A stretch of DNA of 34,488 bases from Desulfocapsa sp. (GTDB lineage: Bacteria > Desulfobacterota > Desulfobulbia > Desulfobulbales > Desulfocapsaceae): the NCBI GenBank assembly GCA_029934815.1, contig JAOZLM010000002.1:1-34488 (forward strand). The letters run 5' to 3'. Within the stretch, counting starts at the first letter, position 1, and each line of letters begins with the position of its first letter. The translations under genes were made by a program, and so were the position numbers. Shown here in pieces: positions 1-8,148 of this stretch. The notes below the pieces were generated by a model. That model searched no databases. It worked only from the letters and a program-made list of their open reading frames with translations, and was not told the origin of the DNA.

Positions 1-100
1 GGGCGACCATTCGATCAATTTGAGGATCATGAGCCTGGTAAACCATTCCCATGGCACCACGGCCGAGTTCCGATACAATGTTATATCTTCCGTAATTCAT
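1..100 (-). CDS. Ser/Thr protein kinase, N-terminus only (truncated by window edge), PpkA/Hanks-type
   Basis: Reverse-strand translation from the ATG at 98-100 reads [33 protein letters not shown], a typical Hanks kinase glycine-rich loop ([10 protein letters not shown]). Start overlaps the stop of the protease gene (TAATG). Confidence 0.85.
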   Translation of the reverse strand, partial: MNYGRYNIVSELGRGAMGMVYQAHDPQIDRMVA

Positions 101-1035
101 TAGTTGAGTTGCTCACTGAGAAAATCAATAATAACTTCCAGTGGAATCAGAAATCCGATTCCCTCTGATACGCGATGTCGTCCTTTGACTATGGCAACAA
201 ATTTTCCTTCGCTGTCAAAGACCGGACTGCCACTACTGCCCGGCTGGATTTCCATACTGGCCTGCCACATTGGCTGATTATTTACCAGGCGGGGAGGGCC
301 GTTGATGTATCCTGAATTAACCGTCCCTCGAAGCCCAACCGGACAGCCTATGGAATAGAGTTTTTCTCCCATGCTGAGCAGGTTGCGTCCTTCTTCAATA
401 TTGATGATCTGTTCTCTGCCGCTTTGAATCTGAATGAGCGCCAGGTCACGTTCAAAATCAATCTTTACAATATCACCTTTAAACAGGGTGTTGATGGTGG
501 AAACAATAGTGACTTCCTCCTGCTCTTTGAGGTCATGGGCTGTACACAGGATTAATCCCTGCTCATCAATGGTGACCCCGGAAAATTGTACAGTTTTTCC
601 CTGTCGGTTAGCTCTCAGGCAGGCAACAGTACCGATCTTATCAAGGACGGGCGTTGGTATTTCCGGCTGTTGGCTTGCTATCTGTTTGTTGCTTTTGTTT
701 CTGCTGTTAAGATATTGCTGGAGTTCTTGTATTCTTAACTCGTCATCTTCGTCGTTGGCAATTCGGATGGAAATTGTTGTGGCAAGAGGAGAGTGTGGGG
801 TGAGATTTATTTGCCACTGCTCATTGTTCTTTGAACTGGAGATATGAATGAGCCCACCTGATTGGGGTATAATCCGGTAGCTTTGATCGTTCATGTCGAG
901 CCAGTGGGAAACGGCTTGCTGACTCGCAGCCATGGAAAGCGGATAGTGCTGACTGCTTTCCATTGCATATACGTTATGGAAAGAGAAGAGCCAGGTGGCT
1001 GCCAGGAGGATATGCAGGCTACGGGGTTTCCTCAT
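100..1035 (-). CDS. Secreted trypsin-like serine protease, no PDZ domain visible
   Basis: N-terminal signal peptide ([24 protein letters not shown]). Catalytic-type motifs: TAHDL (His), [10 protein letters not shown] (Asp), [11 protein letters not shown] (Ser). ATGA overlap with the upstream PP2C gene. Confidence 0.8.
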   Translation of the reverse strand: MRKPRSLHILLAATWLFSFHNVYAMESSQHYPLSMAASQQAVSHWLDMNDQSYRIIPQSGGLIHISSSKNNEQWQINLTPHSPLATTISIRIANDEDDELRIQELQQYLNSRNKSNKQIASQQPEIPTPVLDKIGTVACLRANRQGKTVQFSGVTIDEQGLILCTAHDLKEQEEVTIVSTINTLFKGDIVKIDFERDLALIQIQSGREQIINIEEGRNLLSMGEKLYSIGCPVGLRGTVNSGYINGPPRLVNNQPMWQASMEIQPGSSGSPVFDSEGKFVAIVKGRHRVSEGIGFLIPLEVIIDFLSEQLN

Positions 1036-1796
1036 ACCTGCACCTCTATGAGCACTGCGGTAATGTTGTCACGTCCGCCTCCGGACTTTGCCTGTTCTAT
1101 CAGTAGATTGCATCGATTCTCTAGCGGATCTCTGCTGGTTACTGTTTTTTCAATAGCCTCGTCACTCACCATATCGGTTAACCCATCAGAGCAGAGAAGA
1201 AACAGATCGCCGGCAAAATATCGTCCTCGAATAATATCAACTTCCAGCTGATCACTGACTCCCACTGCCCGGCTGATAACATTTCGTAGCCGGTGGGTAC
1301 GTGCTTCATCTTTGGAAATTATTCCCTGATCCAGCTGATCCTGTACCAGCGAATGATCCTTTGTTAAACGTACAAGCTGATTTTGTCGCAGACGATAGGT
1401 TCTGCTATCCCCGATGTGTCCCAGCACAAAACCCTGTTCATGAAAAAGAATAAGCTCGGCAGTGCATCCCATACCGCTGTGGCTGGGGAACTCGGCAATA
1501 TGTGCTCGTATTTTTGTGTTGGCAGTAAGGAATATTTCTTTGACCAGAGCGATGGCGTCTTTTTCGGAACGCTGTTCAGTTTTATGGATTGTCTGAGTCG
1601 CAGTTTCTGTGAAAATCCGGCTGGCAACTTCCCCGGCAGCTGCTCCACCCATACCATCGGCAACAAGACAGAAACCTGCTTCATTGTTCGTGGCAAAGCT
1701 GTCCTCGTTACCGGGACGGCGCAGGCCGGTATCGCTGATGCCGCAGACTTGTAGTATATGCTTTGTTTCCATGTCGCTGAAATCCCTGTTCTGCAA
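1032..1796 (-). CDS. PP2C-family Ser/Thr protein phosphatase (T6SS PppA/Stp-like)
   Basis: PP2C motifs: SDTGLRRPGNEDSF, LVADGMGGAAAGEVAS, GHIGDSRTYRL, LTKDHSL, LLCSDGLTDMV, GGRDNITAVL. Confidence 0.92.
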   Translation of the reverse strand: MQNRDFSDMETKHILQVCGISDTGLRRPGNEDSFATNNEAGFCLVADGMGGAAAGEVASRIFTETATQTIHKTEQRSEKDAIALVKEIFLTANTKIRAHIAEFPSHSGMGCTAELILFHEQGFVLGHIGDSRTYRLRQNQLVRLTKDHSLVQDQLDQGIISKDEARTHRLRNVISRAVGVSDQLEVDIIRGRYFAGDLFLLCSDGLTDMVSDEAIEKTVTSRDPLENRCNLLIEQAKSGGGRDNITAVLIEVQV

Positions 1797-1994
1797 CTGA
1801 AGAAGATCATTGCTTTTCAGTTCTCTGACAAATGAGACAGAAATACTATTAAACTCTAGAGTCTATCGAAAAAAAGCTTTAAGATCAATATGATTTTGAT
1901 ATGATAGGGAAGATGAGCATCGTTTTAAATGTTGATAAACTCGTAAAAAACTAAATTTTGGATGATAACTTTTTTGAATTCATAGTGGTGGCTG

Positions 1995-3020
1995 GTGAAT
2001 ATGTCTGATCTGAAGGTACAATTGGTTCATCTCGACGGGCCATTTAAAGGGGAAATTCAGGACTTTTTTGAATCAGTTATTGCCATTGGAAGGCACCCTG
2101 ATTGCCAACTTGTTTTTCCTAAAGAATGTGGTGCAATCTCCCGTAAACACGCTGAAATCATACGTGAAGGGGATCGTTTTAGATTTGTTGATAAAAGTGC
2201 AAACGGCACCCTGATTAATGGCAAAGCTCAAAAAGATGTTTTTTTAAAAGATGGTGATGTCTTAATCATTGGAGGAGAAGGCGGGCCTAAGGTTAGTTTT
2301 TTGAGTTCACCTCTGGAACCTGGAGACAAGGAAGCTATGGCTGCTGTTGCTGTAGTGGAAAAAACAGTGCCGGTTCCGGAAGCACCTTCCGCAAAGGCAC
2401 TTCCTCTAAAAAAGGAATCGGCAAAAGAAATATCACCACCCAGATTTGTGCCAAAACCCTCGCCTGCCCCCCAACCGGAGTCACCCAAACCACAAGCTCC
2501 ATCACCAGAGCCCCTCCCTACAGTGGCTAAAACACTTATTATTCAGTATGGCGCAACGCTCACATCTTTTAAACAATTGCCAATTACCATAGGCAGTGGC
2601 GCTGATTGTGACTGTCCCTTGCAGCATCAGGAACTTGCTGCAGAGCATGCACAAATATTTTTTCGGGACGATCAATACTGGGTGAAAGACCTTACAGGAC
2701 GTGGCCTGGTGACCGTTAACCAGCAAGTCGTTCAGTCAGAGTCACCGTTACCTCCGGATAGTTGTCTGGCACTCACAGCCAAAGGGCCTGAGTTTCAGTT
2801 CCTTGGTGACGGCAGACTGGCGGAAATTGAACCAACAGAAGTGAAGCAGAAACAATCTTCAGTAAACAGGCAAAAGACGCAAGGCACAAGACGTTCTGAT
2901 GATAACAGCTCAAAAGGGAACGGTAACATGATCTGGCTTCTGATTGCTTTGCTGGGACTTGGTGGTGCTGTTGCCGCTTTGTATTATTTTCAGCCAACAC
3001 TTTTCACTGATTTACTTTGA
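1995..3020 (+). CDS. FHA-domain protein: intact N-terminal FHA, Pro-rich linker, second degenerate FHA-like domain, C-terminal TM anchor
   Basis: FHA1: IGRHPDCQLVF..AISRKHAEI..FRFVDKSANGTLINGK. FHA2-like: ITIGSGADCDCPL..LAAEHAQIFFRDDQYWVKDLTGRGLVTVN. TM: MIWLLIALLGLGGAVAALYYF near the C-terminus. The frame begins with GTG at 1995; ATG at 2001 is an alternative start. Confidence 0.85.
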   Translation: MNMSDLKVQLVHLDGPFKGEIQDFFESVIAIGRHPDCQLVFPKECGAISRKHAEIIREGDRFRFVDKSANGTLINGKAQKDVFLKDGDVLIIGGEGGPKVSFLSSPLEPGDKEAMAAVAVVEKTVPVPEAPSAKALPLKKESAKEISPPRFVPKPSPAPQPESPKPQAPSPEPLPTVAKTLIIQYGATLTSFKQLPITIGSGADCDCPLQHQELAAEHAQIFFRDDQYWVKDLTGRGLVTVNQQVVQSESPLPPDSCLALTAKGPEFQFLGDGRLAEIEPTEVKQKQSSVNRQKTQGTRRSDDNSSKGNGNMIWLLIALLGLGGAVAALYYFQPTLFTDLL

Positions 3021-3097
3021 TTGATGGATTCGTAAAAAACTCCGAAAATAGGATGGAGTTGTAAAAAATAAGACACTATCTCAGCAAGGAGACAGCC

Positions 3098-4663
3098 ATG
3101 GAACAGATATCTATTCCGGATATTCCTTTTTCTATTCTCGCACTTGCACCTTTTACCTCAGAGCCTGATCCCGGTTCTGTAAATGACCCGCAGGCCGTTG
3201 ATCCCCTGGATATTGACCAGACTTTGGCTGCCATGGCTCCTTCTTTCTATCTTTCTCTGCCAGCCACTCAATGTCCTGCTGGTGGTTTTCAAATTCAGTT
3301 TCGGCAAATGAAGGATTTTACTCCCGATGGTTTGCTGAAGAGTCAGGCTTATTTAAAGCAACTGCTGGCTGCAGATCGTTTCTGTGTGGAGGCAGGGCAG
3401 CAGAAAATGTCTCCACAGGATGTGCAGCAAGGGTTGAAACAATGGCCTGATTTGCCTCATATCTCGCTGGATTTTGAGGAAAAAGTCAAAAAAGAAGAGA
3501 GTAATTCTCTCGATAATCTTCTGTCCATGGTAGATTTACCAGATAGCCAGTCGTCGATCCACACTGCTGTATCTGCCGGTACCGGGTCGTACGGTGCGCT
3601 GGCTTGCCAAATTCTCGACGCTATTTATAGTGATCCACTATTTCGCAGTCTTGAATCCAGCTGGCAGAGTTTGCGCTATCTTGGCCGCTATATGAGTAAA
3701 GCAGGAGCGAAGCTGACGATATTATCAGTGTCACCGGATAGTATTGAAACAGTTTTGGAAGAAAACCGGGAGCTGTTACTCACCCATCCCCCTTCTTTAC
3801 TTTTGCTCGATCAATCGTTTGGCAGCTCTGCACAATCTGTCCGGATACTAGAGCAACTTGCTCAGCTTGGACAGGAGATGCTTGTACCTGTGCTGGCCTG
3901 GGTGGATAATTCGTTTTTTCAAATAGAGAGCTGGCGTGAGTTGGATAAACTTTCGTTCCTGCCCCATTATATGGAAGGAGCTTCTTTTGCAAGTCTCAGG
4001 AGCTTTCAGGAATCTGCATCAGGGCGCTGGTTGGCTCTTGCCTGTAACCGTTTTCTAATACGTTTTCCGTATGGACCGGAAAACCGTTCACGCTTGCTAC
4101 CATTCAGTGAAAAGGGTGTGCCCTGGCAATCACCGGTATGGGGTGTCGCGGCTCTTATGGCAAGTCGTGCGCAACAAACTGGCTGGCCGACAAGGATTGC
4201 CTCATCAACTGAGCTTCTCGAAGATCTGGCTCTCACAACAGAAGGATTGAGTGAGACGGGAAGTGTAGAAATTGAATTAGGTGAGAGTCGGCTGGACCAG
4301 TTGACTCGTTGCGGTATAATGGCGCTGACAGGTCGAAAAAGAACAGATACTGCTTTGCTTGCAGGTGATGTTATGGTTTCAGCCGACGCCAGTTTAAGTT
4401 ACCAGATGCTGGTTTGCCGGGTCAGTCATTTTATTCTCTGGTGTCGGGATCACTGGCAGGAAGCTTTTACTGCAGAGGAATTGGCTGTGCAGCTCCGTAC
4501 CGCTTTTCGGCTTTTTGCGGAAAAGCAGAGCGGAACTTCAGCCGGAGACCTGGATGTAACGTGTAAGCATGATCAGGACGCAATCATGGTATCGTTTTGC
4601 TGGCAGCCTTCTTCACAAGTTCTTTCAAGCAGGCAGGAGGTTATGCTGGAATTTGCCTGGTAA
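3098..4663 (+). CDS. TssB-TssC-like single-chain fusion paralog (divergent T6SS sheath protein)
   Basis: N-terminal part aligns by eye with canonical TssB of this window (PFSILALAPFT ~ PLKMLIMGDFT; IQFRQMKDFTPDGLLKSQAYLKQLL ~ LAFESLKDFNPDAIAENSPELKKLM). The rest aligns with canonical TssC (SLESSWQSLRYL ~ KLESAWRSTKYL; RFLIRFPYG ~ RFLLRLPYG; PVWGVAALMASR ~ YLWGNAAFAFAT). Confidence 0.75.
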   Translation: MEQISIPDIPFSILALAPFTSEPDPGSVNDPQAVDPLDIDQTLAAMAPSFYLSLPATQCPAGGFQIQFRQMKDFTPDGLLKSQAYLKQLLAADRFCVEAGQQKMSPQDVQQGLKQWPDLPHISLDFEEKVKKEESNSLDNLLSMVDLPDSQSSIHTAVSAGTGSYGALACQILDAIYSDPLFRSLESSWQSLRYLGRYMSKAGAKLTILSVSPDSIETVLEENRELLLTHPPSLLLLDQSFGSSAQSVRILEQLAQLGQEMLVPVLAWVDNSFFQIESWRELDKLSFLPHYMEGASFASLRSFQESASGRWLALACNRFLIRFPYGPENRSRLLPFSEKGVPWQSPVWGVAALMASRAQQTGWPTRIASSTELLEDLALTTEGLSETGSVEIELGESRLDQLTRCGIMALTGRKRTDTALLAGDVMVSADASLSYQMLVCRVSHFILWCRDHWQEAFTAEELAVQLRTAFRLFAEKQSGTSAGDLDVTCKHDQDAIMVSFCWQPSSQVLSSRQEVMLEFAW

Positions 4664-5431
4664 TTATGCGGCGCTTTTTTGTAATTCCGCTTTCAGCAGA
4701 TCCGGCATATTCTCAACGGCGTCCTGAGCAACAATTTCCTGGAATGCCGGAATACCTGAGAGCTGTGTTACTTCAGTGATAAACTTATCTGGCGGCAGGA
4801 AGGTTGTAAGCGGCGCAGTAATCATGATTGCCGGCAAATTCCCCAGATCCGGTATCTCATAAATATCCACCTGATAACGAAGGTCTTCAAGCAGACTTTT
4901 TAGAGCCGGGAAATATTCCAGAAGTAATACCAGGCTGAGGTGGCAGATAAGCGCCTGGCGCATATCATCCGTCTGTTTAGCTTCCTTGCCGCTCAGCATA
5001 CCCTGTAAGCGCTCAAGGGGACATTCACTCTGGTAGGAAATAAGAAAACGGGTGGGAGAAGTGATAGTGATGCTTTTGCCATTATCACCATCAAGAGCCA
5101 GCTCATATTGCAGTGGAGTGTATTCCAGAACATTGGACATGGCCGGTAAGGGGGCCTGAAGTCTTTTGGGCAGTTGGAACGGTGATTCACAAATAGCGCT
5201 GAATCGTTCCTGCAACTCAGCAAATGCTTTGTCTGAACCGTTTATCTCTTGCTGCGAAGAACTTTTAATATACGTGCCAAGGAGTTTTCGGGGAATAAAG
5301 AGCGGCCGCAGGGTTGTGAGATGTTCCCGTAAGCGCTGCCCCAGAAATGAGCTGATCTTGTCTGTGGCCTGGCGGAGTTCCAGAAATTCCTGGCTGTCCA
5401 GGTCGGTACGGGGGATATTCAGTTCATTCAT
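4664..5431 (-). CDS. Hypothetical T6SS-linked protein, 255 aa
   Basis: Full-length ORF in the same strand block as the T6SS genes. No family recognised. Stop codon directly abuts the stop codon of the convergent TssBC-like gene. Confidence 0.7.
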   Translation of the reverse strand: MNELNIPRTDLDSQEFLELRQATDKISSFLGQRLREHLTTLRPLFIPRKLLGTYIKSSSQQEINGSDKAFAELQERFSAICESPFQLPKRLQAPLPAMSNVLEYTPLQYELALDGDNGKSITITSPTRFLISYQSECPLERLQGMLSGKEAKQTDDMRQALICHLSLVLLLEYFPALKSLLEDLRYQVDIYEIPDLGNLPAIMITAPLTTFLPPDKFITEVTQLSGIPAFQEIVAQDAVENMPDLLKAELQKSAA

Positions 5432-5464
5432 TGTGTTTTCCTTTATTGTTGTGCCTGCTTGAGG

Positions 5465-6244
5465 CTACCGTAATGATATGATAAATGCCTCAGTTTCCTC
5501 TTCAGAAGAGTAGGGGCAGAACATGATTTTTTCTGGTGTTCCTTCAACTTTCAGGTAGTAGGAGCTCCCTGGAGGAAGTTCATTTTGTACTGCCCAGGCA
5601 GTAAATTTGCTCTCACCCACTTCAATTTCCAAACCCTGCTGCGGATAGTTGAGGATAGATTTTTCCGGTAACTGCCCTGAAGGTCCCACTGCATGCAGTT
5701 TGATTTCTCCGTCACTAACCGCAAAGATTGCACCCTGCCAGTCACTGTTTGCAGGCCCTATCTCAAACCATTGGCCAACATTGGTAATCCCGTACACATC
5801 AATTCGATATTCAGTCTGGCTGGGTTGCACAGGTGTGTGGACAGTAGCAAGCAGTTTCGCTCCGTAAGCATCTCCGGCAATCGGCAGCACTTTCGCTTTA
5901 CTAAGCGGTGTGGGAAGAGAATCCGGCGCTATCTCTTCATCTCCAATCTGGAGAATAACAATGGGGAAGTTTGCACCACGCTCAGCCTGAACTGCAAGGG
6001 CGAGCATAGCAAGCCCATAACGGAAGGAGTCTTTTTTAAGACTTTCAGCAGAACAGAGAAGCAGCCACATGGAGACATTAGTATCCAGTAATTCCTTTCG
6101 CGGTGCTGCCCAAGCCATTTTTTCAAGATCGTCTGTGAAAAAATGACCATCAGCGGCAAGGCCGTAGGTTTGTAGTTTTGCGATAACAGATTGCACTGTT
6201 TCTTCGGGACAGTCGAACGCACTGATCCATATTTTTTTCTGCAT
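5465..6244 (-). CDS. Hypothetical T6SS-linked protein (about 259 aa from the internal ATG)
   Basis: The ORF track starts at 6295, but the MQKKIWISAFD start at 6244 is preceded by an AAGGA-like RBS (AAGGACACCATG) and avoids the overlap with the upstream gene. N-terminal alpha/beta-like half, C-terminal beta-rich half. Confidence 0.7.
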   Translation of the reverse strand: MQKKIWISAFDCPEETVQSVIAKLQTYGLAADGHFFTDDLEKMAWAAPRKELLDTNVSMWLLLCSAESLKKDSFRYGLAMLALAVQAERGANFPIVILQIGDEEIAPDSLPTPLSKAKVLPIAGDAYGAKLLATVHTPVQPSQTEYRIDVYGITNVGQWFEIGPANSDWQGAIFAVSDGEIKLHAVGPSGQLPEKSILNYPQQGLEIEVGESKFTAWAVQNELPPGSSYYLKVEGTPEKIMFCPYSSEEETEAFIISLR

Positions 6245-6251
6245 GGTGTCC

Positions 6252-7721
6252 TTATCTTCCCGCCAGATGGAGCGGGTTGTCAAAATTAAAACCAAAGAGA
6301 CGGGGATTCTCCCCGATCACTGCTGCTGAAAAGATGTAAAAGACATAATCATAGGTTTGCTCTGGAATTTTGTCTCGATATTGTTTGAAAAATTTCCAAA
6401 AATTACGTTCCTGCGGATTGTTGGGCATGGCTCTCACCATACGGATAATCCGGTTTTCTCCCCAGTTATACGAAGCCATGACTAACAGACCGGAGGCCTG
6501 TGCATCGGTATCATAAATTTTACGAAGATATTTTGCCGCAGCCACCGTTGATTTTGCAAAGTTATGCCGCTCGTCTTGCGGATCAACTGTTCGTTCTTTA
6601 TACAGAGGGCCTGTTCGCAGTCCATAACGACTCCCGGTTTCAGGAATAAACTGCCACATACCTTTGGCTATTCCCCAGCGGGTTTTGGGGCCCATTGCAT
6701 TGACTTTGAAATTACTTTCCTGTAAAGCCAGATAAAAAAACTGGGGCGGCAAATAGTAGAAACGCATGGTATCTGCAATGGTAGGCGTATAGCCCATATC
6801 GTCGGCCCGTTTTACGGCATTTACAAGGCGTTTGGTGGATTGCCATTTTTTAATGTAACGAAGGACTTCTTTGGTGAAATCATCCGGGACAAGCAGCTCG
6901 CATTCGCCAAAAATCCTGGCAGTTTTGAGGATAGCCTGCTCTTCAGGACTGATACTACTGTATATCCCAAGGGTATCGACAAATTCACTGTAACTGTTCT
7001 CCAGCGCCCGAGCCTTTTGTTTATATTGTTCGACTCGGGCAATGGTGCTTGTGTCTTCACTTTCCCGTCCTTTCTTCAGCACATCAGCAAACTCAACTTC
7101 CAGACTTTTCATTGTATAGAAAATTTCTTCAGCGAGTTTTTTCTGCTTTACAATCTGCTGATGGTTATAAACAGCCACAGAACCAGCTACTAGAAAAAGA
7201 CAGACAACAAAACCAATTATAGCACCATAGGTTCTTTTTTGTTTTTTTTGTACCTGAGCAAAGGCACGTCGTACCATTATGGTGTGTTCACCTGCATTTT
7301 CATCGTTCTGATCACTGAAGTAATGTTGCTGGTAGTGAGCTTCTGTCTGTGGATCTTTTTTTGTTTCTGGAGCTTTCGCAACCGGCGGGTCAATAATTAG
7401 ATTGAGTTGTGGTCCGTTTCTTCCCAGTGTAACTTTGACTTGTTCTTTGATTTCATATCGACCAATAGCTTGTTCATTTACAAAAAGACCATTACCACTG
7501 TTGCAGTCCTGGATCCACCAGGTTCCCGCAAGCAGAACGACTTCAGCATGCTTGCGACTGACCACCGGATCAGCAATGTGGATGTCATTGGTGGGATCTC
7601 TGCCAATACGGAAGGAAGATGTGAACTTTTGCTCTGCAACCTGACCGGCTGTCCAGGTTGCAGAAACACGAATAGCAGGAGGAGAAGCATTCTGCTGATT
7701 GTTTTCCTGATCTGTATTCAT
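6252..7721 (-). CDS. FHA domain - transmembrane helix - MltD/SLT-type lytic transglycosylase fusion
   Basis: FHA: FRIGRDPTNDIHIADPVVSRKHAEVVLLAGTWWIQDCNSGNGLFVN. TM: AIIGFVVCLFLVAGSVAVY. SLT motifs: YLALQESNFKVNAMG, GIAKGMWQFIPETGSRYGLRTG, VASYNWGENRIIRMV (written MASYNWGENRIIRMV in the translation). Confidence 0.9.
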   Translation of the reverse strand: MNTDQENNQQNASPPAIRVSATWTAGQVAEQKFTSSFRIGRDPTNDIHIADPVVSRKHAEVVLLAGTWWIQDCNSGNGLFVNEQAIGRYEIKEQVKVTLGRNGPQLNLIIDPPVAKAPETKKDPQTEAHYQQHYFSDQNDENAGEHTIMVRRAFAQVQKKQKRTYGAIIGFVVCLFLVAGSVAVYNHQQIVKQKKLAEEIFYTMKSLEVEFADVLKKGRESEDTSTIARVEQYKQKARALENSYSEFVDTLGIYSSISPEEQAILKTARIFGECELLVPDDFTKEVLRYIKKWQSTKRLVNAVKRADDMGYTPTIADTMRFYYLPPQFFYLALQESNFKVNAMGPKTRWGIAKGMWQFIPETGSRYGLRTGPLYKERTVDPQDERHNFAKSTVAAAKYLRKIYDTDAQASGLLVMASYNWGENRIIRMVRAMPNNPQERNFWKFFKQYRDKIPEQTYDYVFYIFSAAVIGENPRLFGFNFDNPLHLAGR

Positions 7722-7728
7722 AGTTTGA

Positions 7729-8136
7729 TTATGGTGCCAACAACAACACCTTGGTCTGGCTCGGGATTATCCTCATCCCGGGGACATTCGTACCGTTTTG
7801 CAAGCTCGGACTTGTAAGCCTTGTAGCAGGTTTTCCCTGGAAAAGAACAGTAAAAGCACCTGCCAGGTGCCGGGATGGTCCCATAACTCGTCCAGATGCG
7901 ACTCCCAGAGATATTCCAGCATTATCGCCATTGGTTAATGGCGTTACTGTCCCCATATTGTGAGCCGGCATTCCCATTATAAGGATTTTCATGCATGCCG
8001 TTCCCGGGTTTGCCGTGGGGCCCATTGCTATATTTGGGTATGGAATAGGGACCGGTGCGGGTGCTGGTGGCGCTGGAGTCAGGCAAACATCTGGAAAAGC
8101 AAGATCCTGACCCATCATTTGAGTATTTGCAAACAT
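7729..8136 (-). CDS. PAAR-like (DUF4150) spike-tip protein without toxin extension
   Basis: 135 aa. PAAR-like: FPDVCLTPAPPAPAPVPIPYPNIAMGPTANPGT..ILIMGMPAHNMGTVTPLTNGDNAG..GRVMGPSRHLAGAFTVLFQGKPATRLTSPSLQNGTN. Confidence 0.85.
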   Translation of the reverse strand: MFANTQMMGQDLAFPDVCLTPAPPAPAPVPIPYPNIAMGPTANPGTACMKILIMGMPAHNMGTVTPLTNGDNAGISLGVASGRVMGPSRHLAGAFTVLFQGKPATRLTSPSLQNGTNVPGMRIIPSQTKVLLLAP

Positions 8137-8148
8137 TTGATGCCTCCT

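Noticed and set aside
100-1035. DegP/HtrA protease
   Set aside because: Trypsin-like catalytic motifs are present but the ORF ends after the protease domain and no PDZ domain is visible.
862-1251. Plus-strand 129-aa ORF across the protease/PP2C junction
   Set aside because: Spans two well-supported minus-strand genes; spurious.
1853-1862. Perfect palindrome ACTCTAGAGT in the divergent intergenic region as an operator
   Set aside because: Ten bases in an AT-rich region is too short to claim without comparative data.
5693-6091. Plus-strand 132-aa ORF
   Set aside because: Antisense to the minus-strand ORF, which fits operon spacing and has an RBS.
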